Shown here in pieces: positions 10,776 through 21,112 of a stretch of 45,689 nucleotides of DNA. Origin of the DNA: Trichomonas tenax. Lineage: Eukaryota; Parabasalia; Trichomonadida; Trichomonadidae. The stretch is from assembly GCA_023091735.1 (NCBI GenBank), contig JALKBU010000358.1, forward strand, positions 1 to 45,689, read 5' to 3'. The first letter of the stretch is position 1; every line of letters starts with the position of its first letter. Both the position numbers and the translations under genes were made by a program. The notes beneath the pieces were generated by a model that searched no databases, had not been told where the DNA came from, and saw only the letters and a list, made by a program, of their open reading frames with translations.

Positions 10776-11217
10776 TTCAAGGGAAATTTTAATATCGGCC
10801 AACTCCTCTTTATTTGGATACAGCTTTGAGTTTGCAGATAGGAAACACTCGAAATTTAGATTTATTTCGACAATTTTCATTAATTTTTTATTTTTCTTGT
10901 CAAACAAAGCCCAGCAATATTGTCATTGAAGGTTATTGCTTTGTTTAAGTTGAAAATCAAGATAAATTATTGAAGACAACACAATTATATGATTTGAAAA
11001 ATCAAATTGGACAAATGACTCTCTTGGTATAGACATAATATTGATTTCTCAAAGTTTTGAGAAGATTTGTATGCAAATGAGCGAAAATAAGACTATTATT
11101 GAAATATTATTGATTGAATGAAATTATTGATAAATGAAAAAACAAGTAATAATATTTTTCCAATTTATTAATATATCGAGCATCATTCAATATAAAAGAG
11201 CATATTTTTTTGTAAAT

Positions 11218-12831
11218 TTAATCCTCATCTCGAGCGCCCATAGAACGTGGAGCTGGACCAGAAGCCTTCTTGGCCATGCAGATCTGGTCGACGCGGAGCA
11301 AAGTGCAAGCAACTTCACATGCGAACTTCATGCCCCACTCCTTGACGTGAGCGATATCCCAAGCGCCGAGAGCAACAGCGTCGCCGATGTCCATATTGAT
11401 GACATCAACGCCAGAGTTAGCCTCACCCTTGTTGTGGGCAGCGCGGATCTTAGCCATGAACTCAGAGATACGGATGCCAGAGTTCTCAGCGATTGTTCTT
11501 GGAACAACTTCGAGAGATTCAGCGAACTTGCGGATACCGTACTGATCCATACCTGGACGTGATTCAGCGAACTTAGCGATCTGTGTGGAAAGCTCCATTT
11601 CAGCAGCACCAGCACCTGGAACGAGTGTTAGGTGCTCTGTCAAGATGCGGAATGAGTTGACAGCATCATCAAGGGAGCGCTCGATATCATCGATAATGTT
11701 TGGTGTAGCACCACGGATGATGACTGTTGAGAGGCCACCATCAGCCTCGAAGATAACGATTGGTGTTGAACCGATTTCACGAGCCTCGACGGACTTGCAT
11801 GTACCGATTTCCTCGTCTGTTGGTGCACCAATGCGGAGGAGTGGAACAGCCTTAACAGCACGAGCGAGACGCTTTATATCCCAGTTGGATGGGAGCTGGA
11901 CAGCCATGATGCCGTGCTTCTCGAGATAGTGAATGCCGAGCTCTGTGAACTTGGACTGGCAAACAACAACGTTGACACCCTTTTCCTTGATAGAAAGAAC
12001 CATCTGCTCCATGCGGTTCTCCTCGGAGAGAGCGAAGTTCTCCATCTGCTTGCCTGATGTGAAGACTGTGGACATCTTTGTGTCTGTCTCAGCGAAATCG
12101 AATGATGTAGCGAAGATTGCGATTTTAACGTTCTCCTTGCGGCGGATTGTGCCGACGACTTCACGTGGGATGGCAAATCCCTTGACTACGAAAGAGTCCT
12201 GGATTGAGCCACCGAGGCACTTAGCGTAACGAACGTTGTCGACGTTGAATTTCATCTGATGATTTGGATAAGCCATCAAGCATGCGTCAGCAGCAATGTC
12301 CGCCAAGAAATCAGCGTCCAAGTACTGATGTGATGAAAGTGGAGTCTTTAAGCATGAGGCAACAGATACCTTGTCCTCGACGTTGAATTTGTTTGGAATC
12401 TGAAGTGTCGGAAGAATGCGGAGTGCCTCAGCGAGCGCCTTCTGGTAACCAGCGACGATATCTTTTGTGTTGATGCCTGCGCGAACTAACTCTGTAGCAC
12501 GTCTAAGGAGTTCACCACCGAAGACTAAGACAAAGTTTGTGCCATCGCCAACCTGCTCAGCCTGCATCTGAGAGGCTGTAACGAGCATCTTAGCTGCTGG
12601 GTGCTGAATTTCTGCTTCGTTGAGAATAGTCGCGGTATCGCCTGTGACGTATAATTTGCCGAAGTGGTTCTTGATAATTTTTTTCATTCCATTCGGACCA
12701 ATCGAAGTGCGAGTAAGTTCGCTTAAATCAACGACAGCATCGATGTTCTGGAGGAGGACTTCATCAACGCCGGAGAAATAGCGTGTGCCGTCCTTGAAGA
12801 AACCGTTAAAAGACAACTTCTTTGCAGCCAT
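11218..12831 (-). CDS. CCT8: T-complex protein 1 subunit theta (CCT8), cytosolic group II chaperonin
   Basis: One of eight paralogous subunits of the CCT/TRiC ring that folds actin, tubulin and other cytosolic proteins with ATP. It is 537 aa, close to the usual ~545. Visible chaperonin signatures are SIGPNGMKK (residues 43-51), GDTATIL (64-70) and the ATPase motif GDGTN (95-99). The C-terminal half has the equatorial motif LVPGAGAAEMEL, where most CCT subunits read GGGA. Theta identity comes from HFSG-like YFSG near the start, HPAAKMLV, KFAESLEVVPRTIAENSG and the end LLRVDQICMAKKASGPAPR. The start is the only sensible ATG, 23 bases after a TCACCTACC that may act as initiator. The stop runs into TAAA, the trichomonad-type stop-linked poly(A) signal. 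G+C-rich codons fit high expression. Confidence 0.95.
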   Translation of the reverse strand: MAAKKLSFNGFFKDGTRYFSGVDEVLLQNIDAVVDLSELTRTSIGPNGMKKIIKNHFGKLYVTGDTATILNEAEIQHPAAKMLVTASQMQAEQVGDGTNFVLVFGGELLRRATELVRAGINTKDIVAGYQKALAEALRILPTLQIPNKFNVEDKVSVASCLKTPLSSHQYLDADFLADIAADACLMAYPNHQMKFNVDNVRYAKCLGGSIQDSFVVKGFAIPREVVGTIRRKENVKIAIFATSFDFAETDTKMSTVFTSGKQMENFALSEENRMEQMVLSIKEKGVNVVVCQSKFTELGIHYLEKHGIMAVQLPSNWDIKRLARAVKAVPLLRIGAPTDEEIGTCKSVEAREIGSTPIVIFEADGGLSTVIIRGATPNIIDDIERSLDDAVNSFRILTEHLTLVPGAGAAEMELSTQIAKFAESRPGMDQYGIRKFAESLEVVPRTIAENSGIRISEFMAKIRAAHNKGEANSGVDVINMDIGDAVALGAWDIAHVKEWGMKFACEVACTLLRVDQICMAKKASGPAPRSMGARDED

Positions 12832-13361
12832 ATTCCAAATGTGGTAGGTGAGTTCGTTTATTAATTTTTCGTTATTTCGCTTCCTAGTGAGAATTTTGGA
12901 CTTTTGGTGCTGGCTTTCTTTGTTTCTTTAGATTTTCACACATTTAATACTCAAATGGCTTCGAAATTTTGAACATTTTGAAAAACTTTATTCAAATTTT
13001 ATGTAATTATTAAACATTTCCTTAAATATTATATTTTTATCTAAACTATAGCATTATCAATTATTTAATTTTTGCATTCACTAATAAATCTATTGCAAAA
13101 ATGACATTTTTCATTATTTATTGTATTTTATTTAAATATCATAATTTTAAATTCCTGTAAATTATTGCATAATTTAGCTGTGTATTAATTAAATTTCACT
13201 TTTTAAAATATATCTCTGGTAAAATTTTAGTGTTTTATCATCAATATTAATCATTCATATTCTGTTGTTAATAATTGGCCATTTTGATATCATGATGTTT
13301 GATTAAAAATGTAAGGGATTCAAATAAATAGTATAAACTTTATATTCAAACAAATAATATA
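12832..13361. other. Intergenic, AT-rich, nothing recognised
   Basis: About 530 bases of strongly AT-rich DNA between the CCT8 start and the 3' end of the HEAT-repeat gene. It must hold the CCT8 promoter near 12832-12900; no repeats or RNA genes seen. Confidence 0.6.
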
Positions 13362-15674
13362 TTATATTCTGGTTTGATTGGCACTAACCAAGCTATATAT
13401 ACGTTCAGCAATAGTAGAAGCATGAGGGAAAGCGCTGGGATCGCATGACTGGAAGATATGTGCAAGTTTAAGTAACTGATTTTGAGCAACTTTGATTGGA
13501 GACTTTAATGGAAGGAAATTAAATACATATGTTATGGCAATTCTTATTCCACCAAGTTTTGCTATTTCTAAGATGAGATCTAAGAAAGTTATGCATAGTT
13601 GTTGAAAAGCATCAACATCTCGCATTTCGAGTTCAGCGAGAGCTTCTAGTTGATTGTAGTTCTCTAGAGCGGTCAAAATGTATGTCACATCCTCGCCTTT
13701 CTTTATATGCTTAGCGATGACGAAGAAAGCGTGAAAGATTGCAATCTGTTGACTTAGAGGTGCTTGTGGGTTTGCTTTTGCTGCAGCTGTAGTAAATATA
13801 CGTTCTGACCACTCTTCTACATCTTCGATACATATATAAATGATCCACCAAGCATTAATGGACTGAGTTAATCTGTCCGGATCATCTGAACTTAGATTCT
13901 CCAGTAGATAAGGGCAGATTGTGCTGAGGGACTGTTTAATGAATGCTGGGTTGATGTAAGCCAACGAGCAGACTGCTGGCATTGCATAGAAGAGATCATT
14001 ATCCATCCACAGAGCGAGAATTGCGAATGCGTCATTATACATGTCAGAAGGAATGTCGATGCATTTGTTGAAAAGTGAAGGGAACATTCTACAAACAATA
14101 GAAGCGAATGTTTCATCGCATTGTTTCATAACATTGATGAGAAAACCAAGTACATCCAAAGCTACTTCGACAGGTGTCTGCGGAAGATAGACAAAATCGA
14201 AGCATTTCGTTAGAAGCAGTAAATTATTGAGTTGTATTGTTTCATAGAGTGCTTCTAACGATGAAACGATGGCATACATGGTGAAATCAGGCATATGGGC
14301 AATGCCATATATGCAATTAAGTGCAGGTGTACATAGAGTCTCGTTTTGGCACATTTCGAAGATATTTGGTAAAAGTTCATTAAATTCATTTGAAGAGCTT
14401 GAATTGATGATGATATTGCTGAGTGAATGCAAACTAAAGTATATAACATTGATACGTTCATCCCCAAGATAAGAACATATTTTGGTAAATATTGAAGCGT
14501 AATATTCAGAAAGTTCCTTTGTGTAGTGTGATAACAATAAAAGACACCTCGATGATGCTATCCTCACTCCGCAGCTTTCCTCATTTTCTGTCTGAAGCTG
14601 TCCAACAACAAATGGAAGAAGAATTTGTAAATAGTTTTCTGAAATGCAGAGTAAAGCAGAGAATGCAGCATCTGGAGGATCCCAGTTCGTTTCTGATGGT
14701 TCATCTATTGTGTCTTGTGTCATTTCTTGAATTAATACAGGAATTATATTTTCTGCGACTTCTGATAAAGCAGCAAATTCCTCTTCTGTAAGCCTCTCTA
14801 TTGAGAATATCTCTTCCCACAAATAAGTCGCTGCTAATTTATTTCGTTGAATTTCGGTTTCTGACTGAATATCAGTTACGCTCTGATGGAAAACCTGAGG
14901 TATGAACTCCATCAAGCTCGAAAAGTTCTCTTGTGCAACAGAACCAATGAATTGATAAACAACTTCTTTCAATGATGGATCTATAACGTGTGACACTACA
15001 TGGTTCATAAACAGACAGGACTCCTGCGTATCAAGCTCCTCGAAAATTGAGGAACTTATGTTTACTAACATCGCAATAACGTGATGCAGCACTGATACGC
15101 TGTCTATGTACGTTCTCGTATTGGCTTCTATTCCCTCCACCAACTGAAAGATGACTTGAAATATCTGAGATCGGGCCTGTGGCTCGATAACAAAATTTTT
15201 CAATATCACAGTAAAGCATTCAGTTGCTGAAATGACGTCCGACGTATTTTCGCTGCATAAGCATTCTGTTAGTTGGTCAATTAGCGACAATTCTGGAAAT
15301 AATTGCATTTCTGCGGAAGCAACAACGATGAATAAGTTTGCTGCGGCCGCTCTGAGCGGTTCGTATGAATGCGGGAAGAAGTTGAACGCGATTTGAAATA
15401 GAGTTTGTGCCATTGACGGTTCCACTGTCGAAGTGCAGACCGAATATTTCGGAACTGATATAGTAATTGTTCGTTTGAACGAGTTCGTTATGAGCGTTAT
15501 CATCAAGAATAGCAATCTTTCCGAATTTGTGTCGTCTTGAAGATGCGCAATTAATTCAGTGATCAAATCTATTGGCCCTCTATGGCATTTTTCGACCAAT
15601 TCGGCCTGAGCAGCTGTAAAGTTCTCTGATTTCTCGTTGTCCGCTTCGAGAAGAAGCGCGACAATATCAGACAT
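13362..15674 (-). CDS. Importin-beta-like (karyopherin) HEAT-repeat protein
   Basis: A 770-residue, almost entirely alpha-helical acidic protein built of HEAT-type helix pairs. Examples are LRAAAANLFIVVASAEM in the N-terminal third and DAAFSALLCISENYLQILLPFVVGQL near the middle, followed by a segment reading VRIASSRCLLLLSHYTKEL. Length and acidity fit the importin-beta/karyopherin family, which carries cargo through nuclear pores under Ran control. The N-terminus (VALLLEADNEKSENFTAAQAEL) resembles the start of importin beta-1, where short helices bind Ran. Importin-beta proteins are usually ~850-1,000 aa, so this one is slightly short and divergent. Other HEAT proteins such as transportin or an adaptor are possible. 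It opens with ATG at 15674; no clear initiator precedes it. Confidence 0.6.
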   Translation of the reverse strand: MSDIVALLLEADNEKSENFTAAQAELVEKCHRGPIDLITELIAHLQDDTNSERLLFLMITLITNSFKRTITISVPKYSVCTSTVEPSMAQTLFQIAFNFFPHSYEPLRAAAANLFIVVASAEMQLFPELSLIDQLTECLCSENTSDVISATECFTVILKNFVIEPQARSQIFQVIFQLVEGIEANTRTYIDSVSVLHHVIAMLVNISSSIFEELDTQESCLFMNHVVSHVIDPSLKEVVYQFIGSVAQENFSSLMEFIPQVFHQSVTDIQSETEIQRNKLAATYLWEEIFSIERLTEEEFAALSEVAENIIPVLIQEMTQDTIDEPSETNWDPPDAAFSALLCISENYLQILLPFVVGQLQTENEESCGVRIASSRCLLLLSHYTKELSEYYASIFTKICSYLGDERINVIYFSLHSLSNIIINSSSSNEFNELLPNIFEMCQNETLCTPALNCIYGIAHMPDFTMYAIVSSLEALYETIQLNNLLLLTKCFDFVYLPQTPVEVALDVLGFLINVMKQCDETFASIVCRMFPSLFNKCIDIPSDMYNDAFAILALWMDNDLFYAMPAVCSLAYINPAFIKQSLSTICPYLLENLSSDDPDRLTQSINAWWIIYICIEDVEEWSERIFTTAAAKANPQAPLSQQIAIFHAFFVIAKHIKKGEDVTYILTALENYNQLEALAELEMRDVDAFQQLCITFLDLILEIAKLGGIRIAITYVFNFLPLKSPIKVAQNQLLKLAHIFQSCDPSAFPHASTIAERIYSLVSANQTRI

Positions 15675-17532
15675 TCAGTATTTCCAGCTCACTGTCACAT
15701 TTCATCACTTCACATCGAATTAGTAGATTCGCGTTTTGTAGAGCAAAAATCAATACCTTTGGAGGTGGCGTTGGAACTATGAAATGTGCGACTTTTTACG
15801 CGAAGAATAGAATTTTCCATAAGAATCATTGGTTTATCCACTTTGTTCACAGCAGAATTATTACATTTACAGAGTTTTGCTTTGACCTTTTAAACCTTCT
15901 ATTTGAACTCGCATCACATTTCTATAATCTCATATAAATCAATTAATCTTCCACCAAACCACAAAATTTTACACAGGCACATTAATCTCTAAATATTTCA
16001 ATATCAAACAGAAAATATCTAATTTCAATATATCTTTCTCAAAATGACTCTAATTTTGCTCTATATCATATCTCAAACACAAAATTCTATATATCATATT
16101 ACAAATAAAGTGGTAAAGCACAATTGATAAACTGTTCAAAATATGGAACTGAGAAAAAATTGAGAGAGCTCATAGAAAAATTCTATGAGTTTAATTCAAA
16201 AAATAAAAAAAGTGCAGTTCCATAATATTGAAACAATTAGTTTTTTAGTAATTTAGGAGGGTGCCAAAATTTGCAAACTAGAATGACAGCTATACTCCTG
16301 TATGAAGAAGTGTTTGATAGTAATATATTAAAAAATATCATGAATTCGAGTCAGCACGTTCGTGATTTCGACGAATTCACGATAGGCGAGTAAATTAAGT
16401 TTTTGAAAAACAAAACAAGAATATGTAAGTTATAAATCAGGTGTGATCATCATGAAATCAATCGATTCAAAATCTGATTATTAATTATGCCTGATTTGAA
16501 CATGTTCTGGCATAGCAATATTTTCCAAAGCCTGTGTGTAGTATTTGCAACTCGTTGCCACAACGATTAATAAATGGAGGTGAAAATTTGCATCAGTCAC
16601 TGAAACAAACTTATGATTGGACTTTGTCTACAATAGGGTAGATTCGCATAAATACATGCTCGCAAAATTGGATCTGTTCAATGAATCTATTATATTATTT
16701 CTAAGTAAAATATTGTATTATTTTTCTTTCATTTAGAAATTGAACAAGCAAACAGAGAACATCATGCATGTCAAGTAAAGATATGGTTTTCTAACAGTTA
16801 TGAAGACAAACGCAACAATAACTTTTTTGTAAGATATTTTGTTCTTTTTAAAGGTTCCTTGATCATTTTCACAGATCCATATGTTATGCGTAATGCATGT
16901 AATGAATATCTTCGTCTGAATTAGAGGTTTTATAAAATTATTTGAATATCACCATATATAAAATGGAAATGTTGCTCTATTTCCTGTCAAACACCTTCTC
17001 TAGGATTCGCATACTCTATTGGCTCGGTCTTTGTCCCTTCTAGCGCAACTTATATTTGACGGGGTGAGACACTCATCAAAATGGGGTCAGTCCCATATTT
17101 TGAAATTGAGTTTATATACCATTTTATTTTCTATATTTATTTATATATATGAAGATGATATTGGATGGAAAACTCTAAGAATTGGAGTGGTACCACACGA
17201 GGTGGCACCTGTTAAACAAAATTCATCTGGAGAAGATTTGGTTTCCCAAAACCGCTCAACGAACTATGCACACCGTTATGCTATGGAGATACACCATCCG
17301 CCCCCAACCCGCCCTCACGACGCAGATTGAGCAAACCAGATAAGTGAATATTAATCTATTATCCAAACTTGAGATTAATTTTTTTGATAAAAATTCATAT
17401 TATTTTAAAAAGTGAGAATTTCCCTTTCAATTTTCAATTAGCAAATTCGCCATTTTCGAAACCAAGATGCAATTAGTTTTAAACGTTCTGTATTTATATA
17501 ATATAACAAACTTTATACATACAAACAAACAA
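15675..17532. other. 1.86 kb intergenic region with small palindromes
   Basis: Between two minus-strand genes; no supported gene. It contains a perfect 9-base-pair hairpin at 16169-16189 nested inside an imperfect inverted repeat (16141-16226). A patch richer in G+C at about 17000-17330 has an open frame that starts with TTG, lacks a promoter motif and is not convincing. Confidence 0.6.
16141..16226. repeat. Nested inverted repeat / hairpin
   Basis: Outer arms TATGGAACTG and CAGTTCCATA flank an inner perfect hairpin CTCATAGAA-AAA-TTCTATGAG at 16169-16189. It could be a tiny foldback element or a transcript hairpin. Confidence 0.5.
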
Positions 17533-20214
17533 TTAGTTAATTCCAAACTTTTGACAAACATTCATGAAATCGTTATCGATTTTGCTACAAAGTGCTTCAA
17601 AATCAATTTGACTTGTTAGAGGCTTCAAGGTGTTATTCGTACATGGATATAATAGCTTCTTTTCACTTGCATATTTTTTGATGAAATATGAATCAACGAC
17701 CATATTCAATTCTTGAGCAACGCATAGAACAGCATGGAATTCATTCGCTGCAGCAAAGTAATACAATGCATTTCTTCGCTCACCATTCTTGTAATGAGCA
17801 AAAGCAAGCTTTGATATTGCTGCATTTTTCTCGTCTCCACTCAAGAGATAAATAAATCTTTTGGCGAGATTGTATTGTCCACACTCAATGAGGTAATCTG
17901 CTGCTGCACTGTCGTGCTTAATGATGCGCATAAAAATGACTCCTTCATCAAACTTATTGGCAAGAAATAGCGACAAAGCAACACTCTTCAGATGCGCTTT
18001 GAAAGACTCCGATTGTTCTATTGAAGTTACCGCAGAGAGACATCCGCTAAGTGCTGCATTCTTGACATACTCTGGATCATTAGGTCCGCATGAAAGGAGA
18101 GAAGATGTTGCTCGATCAAAGTTATCTGAAAATAGAGCAATTTCAAATTCCTTTTTCTCTATTTTATCACTCCTTTTCATTAATTTATCATATAATAATT
18201 CTTTGATTTTGAGAACGCGATTGCAATCACCACAGCAGTACTTCTCCGCCATCGAAAGCGGAGGATCTTCCTTAATGATATTTCTAATCTCGAATGATTC
18301 TGGACGCAAATACTCAAAAGCATAATTCGTTATCTTCATTGCACTGACATCGTCAACAGGAGGTGGTGCAAAGGCTGTTGAAACTCGCGAAACAGATTGC
18401 CAGTCTTTGAGTTTAAGCAAACGCGGAACACCATCGACACCCAGAATGAACATTGTTTCATAGCTTGCAATGCTCGCAGAAAGAACAGGAGTTGAACAGA
18501 TGTGAACTCTCGTGTCCATAACAAATAACTGATTCCTGTCTCCGAGTCCAAAAACTAAATTCGACTGTGGAGCAAACTCCACGTGATTGATACTCTTCAT
18601 CGTAGTTGCAATCCTTGTGGAGTTTGGATTTCCAATTGTGAAGAAAATAACACTTCCATTATCGAAAGAGATGCACATCGAATTCCCTGATACAGCAAGA
18701 GAACGAGGAATTGCATCATTGTTGATCCTGAATTTTCCAGTAATCTGTTTGACGCCATTTGTGTCATAAGGATGAGAAATGATATCATTTCCAAATAGCA
18801 TTATTGATATTGATCCACTGTTTGAATCCGATTCTTCTGTTAAAGTAAAATCGATGATTGGTGTTGAAAAAATCAGTGGTGCTTCTCTTTCTTGAATAAA
18901 GACACCTAAAGCTTCACGTTCTCTTTGCACAACAAGCGCACCATTTCTCGATGCTGCAACTTTCCCGACATCTCTAACGCGACTCTTGAATTTGCAAACT
19001 ATGCGTTTTCTAACATCAATACTACCAATGGAAAACTTTGTTGCCCAGAAAATTTTGTCATTTCCGCAAACATATACAAAGTCCACAGGGTCCTTTGATA
19101 CACTAAATCTCAGTGTCCAATCCGCATTAAATGCACCGACAACAACGAATCCATTAGAATTTCCAATCGCATATACTCCATTAAAAGTATCGCAAGAAGT
19201 GCAGTTTCCTGTGAATGTGGCAAGCACTGACATCATAGAGAGCCTTTTGCTGTCAATGACTGAGAATCCAACACCCTCAATGAACGCCAAAATCTTTCCT
19301 GGAATCAAATATGCAGAAAACATTCTCATAATAGAACTATTCGCGTATTTTGTTTTCAGCTCCTGCTCGAGCGTGAATTTCATGTCATCAGTACACCTGT
19401 ATTTGTTTATGATTCCGTTCTTCATCAGCACAAAGAGGCAAGTGTGATCTTCAGGATCTTGAATGAATTGTACAATTTGCTGTGCAGCGCCTCGTGTGTG
19501 TATTATTGGGATTAGATTTTGTGTCTTGATGTGGAAAAGGCTGATCTCGTTGTCTAGTGCGATATAAGCGAAATGTTTGAAATGAAGAGACCATTGGGCA
19601 TCATTAATGTGAATTGTTTTTGAAAGTTCCAAAGAGTCGTATTTTTGCGTAGGAATCTTCACCTGAGAGTCTGTAGAGTAAACAGTGAAGAGAGAAGACG
19701 AGCTACACAGCAGAAAGTCGATATGTTTCCCTGTTCTTATAGAAAATCGTGAATATGAGGATTGAAGATTGATATTCCACTGTATAGTCATATTTACGTA
19801 AAAATCACTTTGCTTATTCGATGAATGCGATAATCCAACAAAATGATTATTCGAAAAAAGCACAATGGTTGTGCTTTTTATCCATTTTATGTCTAAGCAC
19901 ACTGCATCTTGATTGGGAAATACGACAGCAGAGCCAAATCCCGCTCTTAAATCGACATCCCATAAAATAATTCGACTGTTATCATCGCCAATTGCCAATC
20001 TGCGTGTGTAATGGTGGAACTTTATTGCAGTGATGTATTTTCCGCGAAAACTTGTCGAGTATAATCTTTTTATTGAATTATTTTCGATAAAACAAAAGTG
20101 GACATTCGATCCTGTGGCGTAAGCCGCAATTCCACAGGACCCCCAGTCCATTGCATTTATATTTTCCGGAGAAACTTCGGACGAAAACAATGAAATCCAT
20201 GAGTTTTCGTCCAT
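17533..20214 (-). CDS. WD40 beta-propeller/alpha-solenoid protein, WDR11-like
   Basis: An 893-residue protein with N-terminal beta-propeller repeats and a C-terminal helical solenoid. The first ~600 residues contain WD-type blades, e.g. IKFHHYTRRLAIGDDNSRI ending in LWDVD near residue 75. The opening MDWGSCGIAAYATGSNVHF resembles the first blade of WDR11. The last ~250 residues are paired helices (FDEGVIFMRIIKHDSAAADY, YNLAKRFIYLLSGDEKNAA) as in WDR11 and coat-like proteins. WDR11 acts with FAM91A1 in capture of endosome-derived vesicles at the trans-Golgi. IFT or coatomer-like subunits are the alternatives. The start chosen is the ATG at 20214. A GTG 21 bases upstream lies in frame, but the initiator-like GTCAAAAATC sits between the two, so transcription probably starts inside the longer frame. 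Confidence 0.55.
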   Translation of the reverse strand: MDENSWISLFSSEVSPENINAMDWGSCGIAAYATGSNVHFCFIENNSIKRLYSTSFRGKYITAIKFHHYTRRLAIGDDNSRIILWDVDLRAGFGSAVVFPNQDAVCLDIKWIKSTTIVLFSNNHFVGLSHSSNKQSDFYVNMTIQWNINLQSSYSRFSIRTGKHIDFLLCSSSSLFTVYSTDSQVKIPTQKYDSLELSKTIHINDAQWSLHFKHFAYIALDNEISLFHIKTQNLIPIIHTRGAAQQIVQFIQDPEDHTCLFVLMKNGIINKYRCTDDMKFTLEQELKTKYANSSIMRMFSAYLIPGKILAFIEGVGFSVIDSKRLSMMSVLATFTGNCTSCDTFNGVYAIGNSNGFVVVGAFNADWTLRFSVSKDPVDFVYVCGNDKIFWATKFSIGSIDVRKRIVCKFKSRVRDVGKVAASRNGALVVQREREALGVFIQEREAPLIFSTPIIDFTLTEESDSNSGSISIMLFGNDIISHPYDTNGVKQITGKFRINNDAIPRSLAVSGNSMCISFDNGSVIFFTIGNPNSTRIATTMKSINHVEFAPQSNLVFGLGDRNQLFVMDTRVHICSTPVLSASIASYETMFILGVDGVPRLLKLKDWQSVSRVSTAFAPPPVDDVSAMKITNYAFEYLRPESFEIRNIIKEDPPLSMAEKYCCGDCNRVLKIKELLYDKLMKRSDKIEKKEFEIALFSDNFDRATSSLLSCGPNDPEYVKNAALSGCLSAVTSIEQSESFKAHLKSVALSLFLANKFDEGVIFMRIIKHDSAAADYLIECGQYNLAKRFIYLLSGDEKNAAISKLAFAHYKNGERRNALYYFAAANEFHAVLCVAQELNMVVDSYFIKKYASEKKLLYPCTNNTLKPLTSQIDFEALCSKIDNDFMNVCQKFGIN

Positions 20215-20716
20215 ATTTATTTGATTTTTGACCACATTTTGAAAACATTGAAAATGAGACCTTCACATCATGATTAAGATGTTTTGTGAAGGAATTTCTC
20301 TCAAACATGAAATTAATTTTCATTCTATATATTTGAAGCAAATCAACAATAAAACACTTCTATTTCATTCCTCTGGACGAAGTTTTGCTATATAGTAAAT
20401 GATCTAAGTTGTGTTTGTGTCGGCTTATTTGATCAAAATTAAAAATGATTATATGTTAATAGCAACATTCAAAACATAATATTTAGGAAGATAGTATTAA
20501 TAATACAAAACAAAAAGAAAATATAAAGACTATATAATTATGATATTTTCATATTAGTCGTAAGAAGATGTAAACGAAAGGAAAGCAATGGCTTCATTTG
20601 TTATATAATCGATCTATGATGATAAATAAGCGCATTCCTGTGATAAAATTATACCGATAAAAATTGACTTAATATTTTGAAGAAGTGTACAAGTGGATTT
20701 CATTTTCTTGACGATT
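20215..20716. other. Intergenic, nothing recognised
   Basis: About 500 bases of AT-rich DNA upstream of the WDR11-like gene. It contains the initiator-like GTCAAAAATC just before the ATG; otherwise no feature. Confidence 0.6.
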
Positions 20717-21112
20717 TCATGAAAATGGCGCGAGAAAACGTACTTTTGAAGAAGTTGGGTTATTATTGTTATTTGTAGGTCTTCTGCTTTGATTTGGAGT
20801 CACAAGAGGGGTCCTACTCGGATTCTGGCCTCTTCCACGTGACATTTTTCCATCTCGAAGGTTTTGTGCTGTTTTAGATCTTTGCGGAATTTGTGATGTA
20901 TCTTGTTTTATGGCGATAAGGAGGTCTGTTGCGAGTCTGTTCGATATAGAATTGAGGATTGCTTCAGAATCGATATCTGCTTCGTCTTTCTCGAAACGAC
21001 TCCCAAAATTGGAAAAAAACTGGTTTTTAGAACTTTCCACGCAAATGTCTGCAAATGCTGACCTCCACTTTGCGGCTTCCATGATCAAATATGGATCATC
21101 GAAGACACTCAT
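20717..21112 (-). CDS. Small protein of unknown function with a basic, disordered C-terminus
   Basis: Not recognised. From the ATG at 21112 it encodes 131 residues starting MSVFDDPYLIMEAAKW. The first ~75 residues look folded and helical (KWRSAFADICVESSKNQFF; SEAILNSISNRLATDLLIAI). The rest is Arg/Ser/Asn/Pro-rich (GRGQNPSRTP, NNNNNP) and probably disordered, suited to binding nucleic acid or a partner. An in-frame ATG at 21196 would add 28 residues. I prefer the shorter start because the initiator-like TCAAAATTTTCACG lies a few tens of bases before it, while no such motif precedes 21196. Composition is slightly richer in G+C than the flanks, supporting coding. Confidence 0.6.
   Translation of the reverse strand: MSVFDDPYLIMEAAKWRSAFADICVESSKNQFFSNFGSRFEKDEADIDSEAILNSISNRLATDLLIAIKQDTSQIPQRSKTAQNLRDGKMSRGRGQNPSRTPLVTPNQSRRPTNNNNNPTSSKVRFLAPFS

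Larger units (their letters stand above)
9543..11217. other. 1.7 kb intergenic region without a supported gene
   Basis: AT-rich DNA between the divergent dynein start and the CCT8 3' end. It holds the inverted-repeat element at 9755-10775 and a tRNA-like Pol III signature near 10064-10137. Short open frames here have AT-driven composition and no recognisable protein features. Confidence 0.8.

Noticed and set aside
16755..16790. ACAGAGA followed by a CATG-containing stretch, reminiscent of U6 snRNA
   Set aside because: Only the hexamer-level match holds; no 5' stem, no other U6 blocks and no terminator.
17019..17330. 103-codon frame with one hydrophobic segment
   Set aside because: Starts with TTG, has no initiator and no recognisable domain; the sequence is mixed-composition intergenic DNA.
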